The notes below the pieces were generated by a model. That model did not search any database, was not told the DNA's origin, and worked only from the letters and a program-made list of their open reading frames with translations. 64,000 nucleotides of DNA from Bog-473 sp963770645. GTDB taxonomy: Bacteria > Actinomycetota > Acidimicrobiia > Acidimicrobiales > RAAP-2. A program made the translations under genes and the position numbers. Each line of letters begins with the position of its first letter. The stretch's first letter is position 1. Shown in pieces: positions 10,281-18,884 of this stretch. Location of the stretch: the NCBI GenBank assembly GCA_963770645.1, contig CAVYQL010000004.1:186001-250000 (forward strand), given 5' to 3'.

Positions 10281-12098
10281 TCAGTCGTCACCCAGGCGCA
10301 GCGCGGAGATGAAGGCCTCCTGGGGCACGTCGACCCGCCCGATGGTCTTCATCCGCTTCTTGCCTTCCTTTTGGCGCTCGAGCAGCTTGCGCTTGCGGGT
10401 GATGTCGCCCCCATAGCACTTGGCCAGCACGTCCTTGCGCTTGGCCTTGACCGTCTCGCGGGCCACGATGCGCCCCCCGATGGCCGCCTGAATGGGGACG
10501 TCGAAGAGCTGCCGCGGGATCAGCTCTCGCAGCTTCTCGGCCATCTTGCGCCCGTACGCATCCGCGCTCCCCCGGTGCACGATCGTCGAGAACGCGTCGA
10601 CCGGGGTGTGGTTGATCAGGATGTCGACGCGCACGAGGTTGGCCGTGGCGTACCCCTCGGGCTCGTAGTCCAGGCTGGCGTAGCCCTTGGTCCGGCTCTT
10701 GAGTTGGTCGAAGAAGTCGATGACCACCTCGGCCAATGGCAGCGTGTAGACGAGCTCGACCCGCTCGGGCGAGAGGTACTCCATGCGCGTCATCTCACCG
10801 CGCCGGTTCTGGCTAAGTTCCATGACGGTGCCGGTGTACTCGGTCGGTGTGATGATCGTCGCCGAGAGCATCGGCTCGTCGATGTGGTCGATCCGGGTGG
10901 CGTCGGGCAGCTCGGTCGGGTTGTCGACGTCGAGCTCGGACCCGTCCGTGAGGAAGGCCCGGTACTCCACGCTCGGCGCGGTGGCGATGAGCGAGAGGTC
11001 GAACTCGCGCTCGAGGCGCTCGCGGATGATCTCCATGTGCAGCAGTCCGAGGAACCCGCAGCGAAAGCCGATGCCGAGCGCGTGGGAGGACTCGGGCTCG
11101 AAGGTGAAGCTGGCGTCGTTGAGCTTCAGGCGGTCGAGGGCGTCGCGCAGGTCGGGCAATTCGTCGCCGTCGACGGGATAGAGCCCACAAAAGACCATGG
11201 GCTTGGGATCGCGGTAGCCGGCGAGCGCGGACGCCGCACCGTGTTGCGCCGTCGTGACCGTCTCGCCCGAGCGCGCCTCGCCCACGTCCTTGATCCCGGC
11301 GATGAGGTAGCCGACCTCACCAGGACCGAGCTGGTCGACCGGCACGGCGTCGGGCGTCCGCACGCCCACCTCTTCGATGTCGTGCACTGCGTTGGCCTGC
11401 ATGAAGCGCAGCCGCGCGCCGCTCCGCAACGTGCCGTCGACGATGCGGATGGAGCTGACGACGCCGCGGTACTGGTCATAGGAGGAGTCGAAGATGAGGG
11501 CGCGCAGCGGCGCGTCCACATCGCCGGTCGGCGCGGGGATCCGGGCGATGATGGCATCGAGCAGCTCGGCCACCCCCTGGCCCGTCTTGGCCGAGATGCG
11601 CAAGATGTCCTCGGCCGGCAGGCCGAGCACGTGCTCGATCTCGAGGGCGCACCGTTCCGGGTCGGCCGCCGGCAAGTCGATCTTGTTGAGCACCGGGACG
11701 ATCTCGAGGTCGTTCTCGATGGCTTGGTAGCTGTTGGCCAGCGTCTGCGCCTGGATCCCTTGTGACGCGTCCACCAGGAGCACCGCCCCCTCGCACGCCG
11801 CCAGCGAGCGGGACACTTCGTAGCCGAAGTCGACGTGGCCAGGCGTGTCGATCAGGTGGAGGATGTGACCGGCGTACTCGACGCGGACGTTCTGCGCCTT
11901 GATGGTGATGCCCCGCTCCCGCTCGATGTCCATGGAGTCGAGGTACTGCTCGCGCATGAGGCGGGGGTCGACGGCCCCGGTGATCTCGAGGATGCGGTCA
12001 GACAGCGTCGACTTGCCGTGGTCGACGTGGCTGATGATGGAGAAGTTGCGGATGCGCTCGACCGCAACGGGTCCATTGGCTGTTGCGGGAGGGGGCAC
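10281..12098 (-). CDS. lepA: Elongation factor 4 (LepA)
   Basis: 605 residues from GTG 12098, the usual LepA length. The GTP-binding domain has HVDHGKST, DIERERGITIK, DTPGHVDF and NKIDLP. The C-terminal half has the LepA-specific region around CGFLGLLHMEIIRERLEREF and the C-terminal tail ending in KRMKTIGRVDVPQEAF. EF4 back-translocates or remodels stalled ribosomes. An open frame continues upstream across the lepA-rpsT spacer but lacks family similarity, so the GTG is preferred. It diverges from rpsT. Confidence 0.95.
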   Translation of the reverse strand: MPPPATANGPVAVERIRNFSIISHVDHGKSTLSDRILEITGAVDPRLMREQYLDSMDIERERGITIKAQNVRVEYAGHILHLIDTPGHVDFGYEVSRSLAACEGAVLLVDASQGIQAQTLANSYQAIENDLEIVPVLNKIDLPAADPERCALEIEHVLGLPAEDILRISAKTGQGVAELLDAIIARIPAPTGDVDAPLRALIFDSSYDQYRGVVSSIRIVDGTLRSGARLRFMQANAVHDIEEVGVRTPDAVPVDQLGPGEVGYLIAGIKDVGEARSGETVTTAQHGAASALAGYRDPKPMVFCGLYPVDGDELPDLRDALDRLKLNDASFTFEPESSHALGIGFRCGFLGLLHMEIIRERLEREFDLSLIATAPSVEYRAFLTDGSELDVDNPTELPDATRIDHIDEPMLSATIITPTEYTGTVMELSQNRRGEMTRMEYLSPERVELVYTLPLAEVVIDFFDQLKSRTKGYASLDYEPEGYATANLVRVDILINHTPVDAFSTIVHRGSADAYGRKMAEKLRELIPRQLFDVPIQAAIGGRIVARETVKAKRKDVLAKCYGGDITRKRKLLERQKEGKKRMKTIGRVDVPQEAFISALRLGDD

Positions 12099-12276
12099 GG
12101 CCTGTCGATCGTACCGGCCCCGCCCCCGGTTCCCGGTCGCCTGGCCAGGGACATCGGCCCCCCGTCTTGTGGTCCGCCTGCCAGGTCCCGGCCGCCACCT
12201 GCTATGGTCTCCCCTCGCCCCGGTGGGCTTGCATCCCGCCGCCGGAACCTTTTTGAAACCCTGAGGATCGACACAC

Positions 12277-12549
12277 GTGGCCAACATCAAGAGCCAGATC
12301 AAGCGGAACCGCCAGAACGAGAAGCGCCGGGTGCGCAACAAGTCTGTCCGCGCCGAGATGCGCACGCGCTCGAAGAACGCCATCACCGCCGCCGAGAACG
12401 GCGTCGAGGACAGCGAGGAGCTGCTGCGCCTCGCCATCAAGCGGATCGACAAGGCGGCGGCGCGAGGTGTGATCCACAAGAACACGGCCGCCAACCACAA
12501 GTCCCGCCTGGTGCGGCGCGTCAACGCCCTCGACGCCACCGCCGAGTAA
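12277..12549 (+). CDS. rpsT: 30S ribosomal protein S20
   Basis: 90 residues starting at GTG 12277, preceded by a weak SD (TGAGGA). The sequence opens MANIKSQIKRNRQNEKRR and ends with HKNTAANHKSRLVRRVNAL, both diagnostic of bS20, which binds 16S rRNA early in 30S assembly. It is divergently transcribed from lepA across a 178-bp spacer that must hold both promoters. Confidence 0.96.
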   Translation: MANIKSQIKRNRQNEKRRVRNKSVRAEMRTRSKNAITAAENGVEDSEELLRLAIKRIDKAAARGVIHKNTAANHKSRLVRRVNALDATAE

Positions 12550-12628
12550 CAGGCGCCGGCGCGGCGGGCGCGCCCGAGGTCAAGGTTCGTCCGAGGCGGC
12601 GAGTCGCCCGTCCCCGCATAATGGGCAC

Positions 12629-13069
12629 ATGACCACGACCGACCACCCGAGCGGCGACGCAAGCAACAGTGGCGATCGGGGCGACGTCGTCCCGATCCTC
12701 GTCTACGAGGACATCGAGGCGGGTCACGACTACCTGATCTCGACGTTCGGTTTCACCTCGGGCGGGCTCCATCGCAATGACGACGGCACCGTCGTGCACG
12801 GCGAGGTCCGCATGGGCGACGGCGTCGTCTGGCTGCACCAGGTGACGGTCGAGTCCGAGTTGACCTCCCCGCGCGGCGCCACGGCGACGCACGGCGGGCT
12901 GTCGGTCATCGTCCCCGACGTCGACGCCCACTTCGCACGGTCAAAGGCGGCCGGCGCCCGAATCGAACGTGAGCCGACGGACCAGGACTACGGCCTGCGC
13001 GAGTACGGCGCCCGCGACCTCGAGAACCACCGCTGGTGGTTCTCGACACCTTCTCGCGTGCCGTCCTAG
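12629..13069 (+). CDS. VOC (glyoxalase/bleomycin resistance) family protein
   Basis: 146 residues, one vicinal-oxygen-chelate module. The N-terminal beta-alpha-beta (VVPILVYEDIEAGHDYLISTFGF) and the C-terminal DQDYGLREYGARDLENHRWWF, with the Glu/His positions used for metal binding in some members, resemble YCCR/PhnB-like VOC proteins. Substrate cannot be assigned. It is a stand-alone gene between rpsT and the convergent holA, ending 7 bp before the holA stop. Confidence 0.8.
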   Translation: MTTTDHPSGDASNSGDRGDVVPILVYEDIEAGHDYLISTFGFTSGGLHRNDDGTVVHGEVRMGDGVVWLHQVTVESELTSPRGATATHGGLSVIVPDVDAHFARSKAAGARIEREPTDQDYGLREYGARDLENHRWWFSTPSRVPS

Positions 13070-13076
13070 GCCCCCA

Positions 13077-14102
13077 CTAGCGGCGGGTCGTCGCCCTGGG
13101 CCGGCCGCCGCCGGCGGCCCTTGCCGGCCGGGTCTGGCGGGCCAACCGGGCCACCAGGATCTCGACCACGAGCTCGGGGTCGAGGCCGCTCATGCCGCGC
13201 ACATCGAGGTCGGCAGCGGCAATGAGGTTGATGGCCTCGCCGATCTTGGCACCGCCGAGGCGGCGGGACTGTTCGAGCGCTTTCTTGGCCACGAACGGCG
13301 CGGTCCCCAAAACCGCGGCGGCGTCGCGCTCGCCGGCGATGTCGTCGCCGTCGAGGGCGAGCATGTTGGCGAAGTGGCCGTGCAGCGTCGCCATGATCTG
13401 CATGGGAGCCAGCCCTCCCGCGTCGAGCAAGCGGTGCAGCACGACGAGCGCTCGCCCCGGGTCCCCCTTGTCGATGGCATCGGTGAGCTCGTAGCGCGGG
13501 ACGTTGCCGGCTTCGCCGAGATAGGGCGCCAGGTCGTCGGCGGACACCCGGGTTCCCTCGCCGTAGGCGGCGCTCACGGCTCCGAGCAACCCTTCGACCC
13601 GGCCCAGGTCCTCACCGACGTGGCGTGTCAACAGGTCGACTGCGCCCGCGTCGAGCTTCACGGGCGCCCCGCGCAGGTGGTCGTGGAGCCACGCCTTGCG
13701 CTCCCCCGCCTTGGCGGTCGTCACATCGATGACCTGGCCGAACTCCTTGATCGCCTTCACGAGCGGCGCCGGGACGACGCCGCCCCCACCCACCAGGATC
13801 AGCACCGTCGTGGGGAGCGGCTCGCGCACCACCTCGACGAGGCGCGGCACGTCGGCGGTCAGCAGGCGGCCTGCTTCACGGACCACGACGACGCGGCGAT
13901 CGATGAGGAAGGACGGGGTCAGGCAGGCATCGACCACGGCACCGACGTCGAGCTCCTCCCCCGCCCCTCCTCCGAGCTCCTCGACGACGAGCGCGTGATC
14001 GCGGTCGCCCACCACGTCGTCGAGCAACGTCCGTACCTCCTGGGCCACCAGGGACGCGTCGTCGCCCTTCACGAGGTAGGTCGAGAGGTCGCGAGCAGTC
14101 AT
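13077..14102 (-). CDS. holA: DNA polymerase III subunit delta
   Basis: 341 residues from ATG 14102, which overlaps the folP-type stop (ATGA). It shows the HolA pattern: N-terminal YLVKGDDASLVAQEV, RRVVVVREAGRL, a middle AAA+-like lid, and the C-terminal domain with IDKGDPGRALVVLHRLLDAG and LHGHFANMLAL. HolA is the wrench of the clamp loader that opens the beta sliding clamp. An Arg/Gly-rich tail follows. Sequence conservation is low across phyla, but length and motifs fit. Confidence 0.88.
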   Translation of the reverse strand: MTARDLSTYLVKGDDASLVAQEVRTLLDDVVGDRDHALVVEELGGGAGEELDVGAVVDACLTPSFLIDRRVVVVREAGRLLTADVPRLVEVVREPLPTTVLILVGGGGVVPAPLVKAIKEFGQVIDVTTAKAGERKAWLHDHLRGAPVKLDAGAVDLLTRHVGEDLGRVEGLLGAVSAAYGEGTRVSADDLAPYLGEAGNVPRYELTDAIDKGDPGRALVVLHRLLDAGGLAPMQIMATLHGHFANMLALDGDDIAGERDAAAVLGTAPFVAKKALEQSRRLGGAKIGEAINLIAAADLDVRGMSGLDPELVVEILVARLARQTRPARAAGGGRPRATTRR

Positions 14103-14959
14103 TCGGCCTCGCTCACCGCAGCGAGTGCATCGCGGGCGCGACACGTGCCCTTGACGTCGTGCACCCGGATGATCCGGCAGCCCCAGGCCATGCCGAGTGC
14201 CGCCGCGCCGATGGAAGCCTCGCGTCGCTCGGTCAGCTCCAAATCAAGCACCTGGCCGAGAAAGGTCTTGTTGGAGGCCGACAACAACAAGGGGTAGCCG
14301 AGTGCGGCCAGAGCCGGTGAGGCGCGGAGCAAGGTGAGCGACTGCCCGGCTGTCTTGCCGAGGTCGAGGCCGGCGTCGAGCACGATGCGCTCGGGCGCGA
14401 CGCCCGCGTCCCGGGCGCGCGCGGCACGTTCGAGCAGGAAGCCGGCCACGTCGCGCACGACGTCGTCGTAGTGCGGGTCGGGGTCGGCCACCCGGGGCGC
14501 CAGGCGGATGTGCGTCACCACCACGGCCGCCCCGTGTTCGGCCGCCGCCACCGCATAGTCGGGGTCGGCCAGCCCGCTGATGTCGTTGCCCATGACCGCA
14601 CCCTCGGCGTACGAGGCGCGAGCAACCGAGGCGCGCCATGTGTCGACCGAGACGGGCGTGCCGAAGCGCGCCGTGAGGCCTGCGACGACCGGGACGACCC
14701 GATCGAGCTCTTCGGGCTCGGTGACCTCGGGGCCCGGCCCCGCCTTCACCCCGCCGACGTCGAGAATGTCGGCGCCGTCTGCCTCGAGCTGTTCGGCGCG
14801 GGCGTACAGCTTGTCGAGCTCGTAGGTGGCCCCCTTGTCGTAGAAGGAGTCAGGCGTGCGGTTGAGGATCCCCATGACCAGCGCCCGGTGGGTGAGGTCG
14901 TAGCGGCGCCCGCCCAGATCGAGGGTTGGGGCCGGCGCGACGCTGGCCGGCGCTGCCAT
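14099..14959 (-). CDS. FolP2-type dihydropteroate synthase homologue
   Basis: 286 residues, TIM-barrel pterin-binding fold. N-terminal MGILNRTPDSFYDKG and later DVGGVKAGPG replace the canonical DHPS motifs (NVTPDSF...GGES(T/S)RPG). The VKAGPG variant is characteristic of mycobacterial FolP2 (Rv1207 type), which, by established knowledge, was found to lack normal DHPS activity and sits near glucosyl-3-phosphoglycerate synthase. Calling it an active folate enzyme would therefore be unsafe. It overlaps holA and is 10 bp from the thioredoxin/TPR gene. Confidence 0.85.
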   Translation of the reverse strand: MAAPASVAPAPTLDLGGRRYDLTHRALVMGILNRTPDSFYDKGATYELDKLYARAEQLEADGADILDVGGVKAGPGPEVTEPEELDRVVPVVAGLTARFGTPVSVDTWRASVARASYAEGAVMGNDISGLADPDYAVAAAEHGAAVVVTHIRLAPRVADPDPHYDDVVRDVAGFLLERAARARDAGVAPERIVLDAGLDLGKTAGQSLTLLRASPALAALGYPLLLSASNKTFLGQVLDLELTERREASIGAAALGMAWGCRIIRVHDVKGTCRARDALAAVSEAE

Positions 14960-14969
14960 CAGCGAACCC

Positions 14970-15683
14970 TCAGAAGAGCCGCGCTGCCAGTGCGCGGCGA
15001 TACTCGCTCGTGCGCGGGTCCTCGGGACCCATCGCTTCGAGCAAGTCCACGTACTCCTGGCGGGCCCCCTCGTCAGTTCGTACCCGGTCGAGCAACTCGT
15101 TGAGCTTCTCTTCGATCGCGGCGCGGTCGCTCCCCGCGAGGTCCACCCCCGCCTCGAGAAGACGAGCCTCAGCAGCGAGGCCTCGACTGGTCTCCGACTC
15201 GGGCAAGCGCTGCAGGATGGCCAGCGCCTCTGGTGCGTCGCCGCGGTCGATCAGGATGCGCGCCAGACCCGCCGTGGCGGCCGCGTGGTCCGGCTCGAGC
15301 TCGAGCGCCTTGCGCAACGAGGCCTCGTCGCCCGCTGCCGCGAGCGTGTCCGCTTCGCTCGCGGCCGGGGCGAGGCGCTCGATGAAAGCCGTGACCTCCG
15401 CCTGGGGCAGTGCCCCGATGAACCCGTCCACCACCTGGGCGTCCTTGACGGCGTACACGGCGGGGATGGACTGCACCTGGAACTGGGCGGCCACGCGCGG
15501 ATTCTCGTCGACGTTGACCTTCGCCAGCTCCACCGCTCCGTCCGTCTCGGCCACGGCCGCCTCCAGCATCGGGCCCAGCGTCTTGCACGGCCCGCACCAC
15601 GGAGCCCACAGATCGACGACGACCGGCACGCTGTTGCTGCGTTCCAGCACGTCGGCCTGGAAACTCTGGTCGGTCACGTCCAT
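14970..15683 (-). CDS. Thioredoxin-domain/TPR protein (CnoX/YbbN-like co-chaperedoxin)
   Basis: 237 residues from ATG 15683. The N-terminal thioredoxin domain contains WAPWCGPCKTLGP, an intact CxxC pair; the C-terminal half has TPR-like helices (ALELEPDHAAATAGLARILIDRGDAPEALAIL). This architecture matches YbbN/CnoX, a chaperone that protects substrates from oxidative aggregation; in E. coli the CxxC is degenerate, here it looks redox-active. The upstream open frame lacks similarity, so this ATG is chosen. It precedes folP2-holA in the same direction. Confidence 0.85.
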   Translation of the reverse strand: MDVTDQSFQADVLERSNSVPVVVDLWAPWCGPCKTLGPMLEAAVAETDGAVELAKVNVDENPRVAAQFQVQSIPAVYAVKDAQVVDGFIGALPQAEVTAFIERLAPAASEADTLAAAGDEASLRKALELEPDHAAATAGLARILIDRGDAPEALAILQRLPESETSRGLAAEARLLEAGVDLAGSDRAAIEEKLNELLDRVRTDEGARQEYVDLLEAMGPEDPRTSEYRRALAARLF

Positions 15684-15855
15684 CACACCGACGCTACCGG
15701 TTGGCACGCCGTCTCTCGCCGGCTTCCTGGTGACCAGGCCAGGGTGTCGGGCCGGCGCAGCGCCCAGATGTGCTGCAACGAGCGGGGCGGGGCGGCACCA
15801 GCCCGTGCGTCGGGCGTCAGTCCCGGTCACGCGGCAACGATTAGCGTCGGATCCC

Positions 15856-16899
15856 GTGTCAGCGGCGCCAGAGGGCATCCACCAGGACAACGTCACCGAG
15901 TGGATGGTCAACCACGTGCCCGAGATCACTCCCCCGCTCACGTTCTCGCTGATCGCCGGCGGCCGCTCGAATCTGACGTTCAGGGTCGAAGACGCCGCGG
16001 GGCGGCCCTGGGCCCTGCGGCGCCCGCCCCTCCATCACGTGCTCCCGACCGCGCACGACATGTCGCGCGAATACCGGCTCATGCACTCGCTCGGGCCGGC
16101 GGGGATCCCGGTCCCCGTCACCGTTGGCCTCTGCACCGACGAGGCGGTGAACGAACGGCCCTTCTTCGTCATGGAGTTCGTCGAGGGCCACATCCTGCGC
16201 AGCGCACTCCAGGCCGAAGAGGCATTCGACGAGTCGACGCGCCGTGTAGTCGGCGACCACATGGCCGACACGCTGGCGGCGCTCCACGACGTAGACCCCG
16301 ACGCAGTGGGGCTGGGCGACCTGGGACGACACGACGGCTACATCGAGCGCCAGCTCAAGCGTTGGCGGGGGCAGTACGACCAGATGCAGGTCGAGGGCAT
16401 CGACCACGGCGAGGTGGTCGAGCAGGTCAGCGACGAACTCGCCGCGCGCATACCCACGCAGCAGCGCACCTCCGTCGTGCACGGGGACTACCGCATCGAC
16501 AATGTCGTGCTCGCCGACGACGGCACCGTACGGGCGATCCTCGACTGGGAGATCTGCACATTGGGTGATCCCCTGGCCGACCTCGGCCTGCTCATGGTCT
16601 ATTGGGCCGACCCCGACGACACCATGGCGGTGCTCGGGCTCTCGCCGACGACGGCGCCAGGGTTCTCCAGCCGCGCCCAGGTGCTCGAGCGTTACGACTC
16701 GGTCTCGGACCTCGATGTCTCCGGCGTGGGTTATTACATCGCGTTCGGATACTGGAAGCTGGGCTGCATCCTCCAGGGCGTCTACGCCCGCTACGTCGGC
16801 GGAGCCGGTGCCGGCGACCAAGGCAGTGTCGAGGGCTTCCCCGCCCAGATCCGCCGGCTCTTCGAGATGGCCGCCGAGTCACTGGAGCGAGTGCCGTGA
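15856..16899 (+). CDS. Phosphotransferase of the APH/ACAD10-like kinase family
   Basis: 347 residues from GTG 15856 (ATG 15904 possible). The kinase signature is clear: VVHGDYRIDNVVL (catalytic HGDxxxxN) and ILDWEICTLGDPLADL (metal-binding D). The N-terminal lobe has SNLTFRVEDAAGRPWALRRPP. This subgroup is linked to acyl-CoA dehydrogenase metabolism (ACAD10/11 kinase domain phosphorylating 4-hydroxyacyl-CoA) rather than to drug resistance; the substrate here is inferred. The stop overlaps the start of the PAC2 gene (GTGA). Confidence 0.85.
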   Translation: MSAAPEGIHQDNVTEWMVNHVPEITPPLTFSLIAGGRSNLTFRVEDAAGRPWALRRPPLHHVLPTAHDMSREYRLMHSLGPAGIPVPVTVGLCTDEAVNERPFFVMEFVEGHILRSALQAEEAFDESTRRVVGDHMADTLAALHDVDPDAVGLGDLGRHDGYIERQLKRWRGQYDQMQVEGIDHGEVVEQVSDELAARIPTQQRTSVVHGDYRIDNVVLADDGTVRAILDWEICTLGDPLADLGLLMVYWADPDDTMAVLGLSPTTAPGFSSRAQVLERYDSVSDLDVSGVGYYIAFGYWKLGCILQGVYARYVGGAGAGDQGSVEGFPAQIRRLFEMAAESLERVP

Positions 16900-17795
16900 G
16901 CCCCGAAGGCCCCGGAGGCATGACCGAGATCTTCGAGGTCCACGGCGAGCCGGTCCTCCGGGACCCCCTCCTGGTCGTGTCGCTCGAGGGCTGGGTGGAC
17001 GCCGGGCTCGGCGCGACGACGGCCATCGCCTCGCTGTTGGGAAGCGGGCACACCGAGCCCCTCGTCACCTTCAACGGCGAGCATTTCCTCGACCAACGGG
17101 CGCGCCGGCCGGTGGCGCGCATCGTCAACGGCGTCACCACCGAGCTCACCTGGCCCCGCACCGTGGTGCGGCAGGGCTCAGACGAGTCGGGCCGCGACCT
17201 GCTCTTCCTGGTCGGCCCCGAGCCCGATTTCCACTGGCGCGCCTTCACCGACGCCGTGGTCGGCCTGGCGCGGTCGTGGCGGGTGCGCATGGTGGTCGGC
17301 CTCGGCGCGTTCCCCGCACCGGCGCCGCACACCCGGCCGGTCAAGCTGGCGGCGACGGCGCCAGCGGGATCGTCGGATCTCATTGAACAGGTCGGCGTCG
17401 TCCAGGGCGAGCTCGAAGTGCCCGCCGGGGTGATGGCGGCGCTCGAGCTGGCGTTCGGCAACGCCGGGACGCCCGCGGTCAGCCTGTGGGCCCGGGTGCC
17501 GCACTACGTGGCGGGCATGCCATTCCCCGAGGCCAGCGCCGCGCTGATCGAGGGCCTGGCCGCCGTCGGCGGGCTCTCGCTGGACTCCTCGGCGCTGCGG
17601 CGCGCGGCGGACAGCTCCCGCCGCCAGGTCGACCAGCTCATCGCCGACAACGAAGAGCATCAGTCGATGGTGCGCAAGCTCGAGGAGAGCATCGACGCGT
17701 CGGAGGGCAATGCCATGGGCGTGGAGGCTGTGCCCTCGGGCGACGAGATCGCCGCTGAGCTCGAGCGCTTCCTGCGGGGCGAGGAACAACAGTAG
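16896..17795 (+). CDS. PAC2 family protein (proteasome-assembly-chaperone fold)
   Basis: 299 residues from GTG 16896, or 291 from ATG 16920. It contains LLVVSLEGWVDAGLGATTAIASL, VVGLGAFPAPAPHTRP and SLWARVPHYVAGMPFPEASAALI, typical of the actinobacterial PAC2 family (PF09754). Function in bacteria is not established; genes of this kind are common in proteasome-bearing actinobacteria. The C-terminus is helical and acidic with a coiled-coil look (QVDQLIADNEEHQSMVRKLEE). Translationally coupled to the phosphotransferase. Confidence 0.85.
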   Translation: MSPEGPGGMTEIFEVHGEPVLRDPLLVVSLEGWVDAGLGATTAIASLLGSGHTEPLVTFNGEHFLDQRARRPVARIVNGVTTELTWPRTVVRQGSDESGRDLLFLVGPEPDFHWRAFTDAVVGLARSWRVRMVVGLGAFPAPAPHTRPVKLAATAPAGSSDLIEQVGVVQGELEVPAGVMAALELAFGNAGTPAVSLWARVPHYVAGMPFPEASAALIEGLAAVGGLSLDSSALRRAADSSRRQVDQLIADNEEHQSMVRKLEESIDASEGNAMGVEAVPSGDEIAAELERFLRGEEQQ

Positions 17796-17843
17796 AACTG
17801 CTGCCCGACAGACCGGAGACCTAGCCCGGAGAGAGGACGCGAC

Positions 17844-18851
17844 ATGAAGATCGACGGGGGCATCGGGTTCGATCCCGCCGGCATCGCCGTCCAGGCGGCC
17901 AAGGCGGAGGCGAGCGGTTACGACGGCGTGTGGTCGGCCGAGACGAGCCACGATCCCTTCCTGCCGATCGCCATCGGTGCCGGCGCCACGGAGAAGCTCG
18001 AATTCGGCACCGGGATCACGGTCGCGTTCGCCCGCAATCCCATGACGCTCGCCGTCGTGGCCAACGACCTGCAACTGTTGACCAAGGGCCGCTTCATGCT
18101 GGGGATGGGCAGTCAGATCAAGCCGCACATCACCAAGCGCTTCTCCATGCCGTGGTCACACCCGGCGCCGCGCATGCGCGAACTCATCCTGGCCATCCGC
18201 GCCATCTGGAAGGCGTGGGAGGCGGGAGGAAAGCTCGAGTTCCGCGGTGACTTCTACACCCACACGCTGATGACGCCGTTCTTCGACCCGGGCCCGAACC
18301 AGTACGGCAACCCCAAGATCCTCCTCGCCGGCGTGGGCCAACACATGACCGAGGTGGCCGGCGAGGTCGCCGACGGCTTCTTGGCCCATGGCTTCACGAC
18401 CGAGCGCTACCTGCGCGAAGTGAGCCTGCCCGCGCTCGAGCGGGGTGCCGCCAAAGCGGGTAAGACCCGGGCTGACCTGACCGTTTCGTACCCGGGATTC
18501 GTCGTGACCGGACCCGACGAGGCGAGCACGGAGGCCGCCGCGTCAGCGGTGCGCCAGCAGATCGCGTTCTACGCGTCGACGCCGGCCTACCGCCCGGTGT
18601 TGGAGCTCGACGGCTGGGGCGACCTCCAGCCAGAGCTGAACACGCTGTCCAAGCGTGGCGAGTGGGTGAAGATGGGCGAGCTGATCACGGACGAGGTGCT
18701 CGACGCGTTCGCCGTGGTGTGCCCGCTGGACCGCGTGGCCGCCGCGGTGCGCGCCCGCTTCGGGGGCCTCGTCGACCGCTTCAGTTTCTACGCTCCCTAC
18801 AAGATCGATCCCGAGACGTGGAAGGACGTGCTCGCAGGGTTCCGCGACTGA
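17844..18851 (+). CDS. LLM-class F420-dependent oxidoreductase
   Basis: 335 residues, ATG preceded by GGAGAGAGGA. It has the luciferase-like TIM barrel: GYDGVWSAETSHDPFLPI, LEFGTGITVAFARNPMTLA, GRFMLGMGSQ and PKILLAGVGQHMTEVAGEVADGFLAHG. LLM proteins with these motifs in actinobacteria use cofactor F420 (TIGR03617-like subgroup). The substrate is unknown. It converges on leuS with a 33-bp gap holding a short GC hairpin without a T tract. Confidence 0.88.
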   Translation: MKIDGGIGFDPAGIAVQAAKAEASGYDGVWSAETSHDPFLPIAIGAGATEKLEFGTGITVAFARNPMTLAVVANDLQLLTKGRFMLGMGSQIKPHITKRFSMPWSHPAPRMRELILAIRAIWKAWEAGGKLEFRGDFYTHTLMTPFFDPGPNQYGNPKILLAGVGQHMTEVAGEVADGFLAHGFTTERYLREVSLPALERGAAKAGKTRADLTVSYPGFVVTGPDEASTEAAASAVRQQIAFYASTPAYRPVLELDGWGDLQPELNTLSKRGEWVKMGELITDEVLDAFAVVCPLDRVAAAVRARFGGLVDRFSFYAPYKIDPETWKDVLAGFRD

Positions 18852-18884
18852 GGCCGGGATCCTCGCCGGCAGCCGCGGCGAACC

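Noticed and set aside
9687..11765. 692-codon plus-strand open frame opposite lepA and hrcA
   Set aside because: Runs across two well-supported genes and the CIRCE site on the other strand; His/Asp/Val-rich antisense composition.
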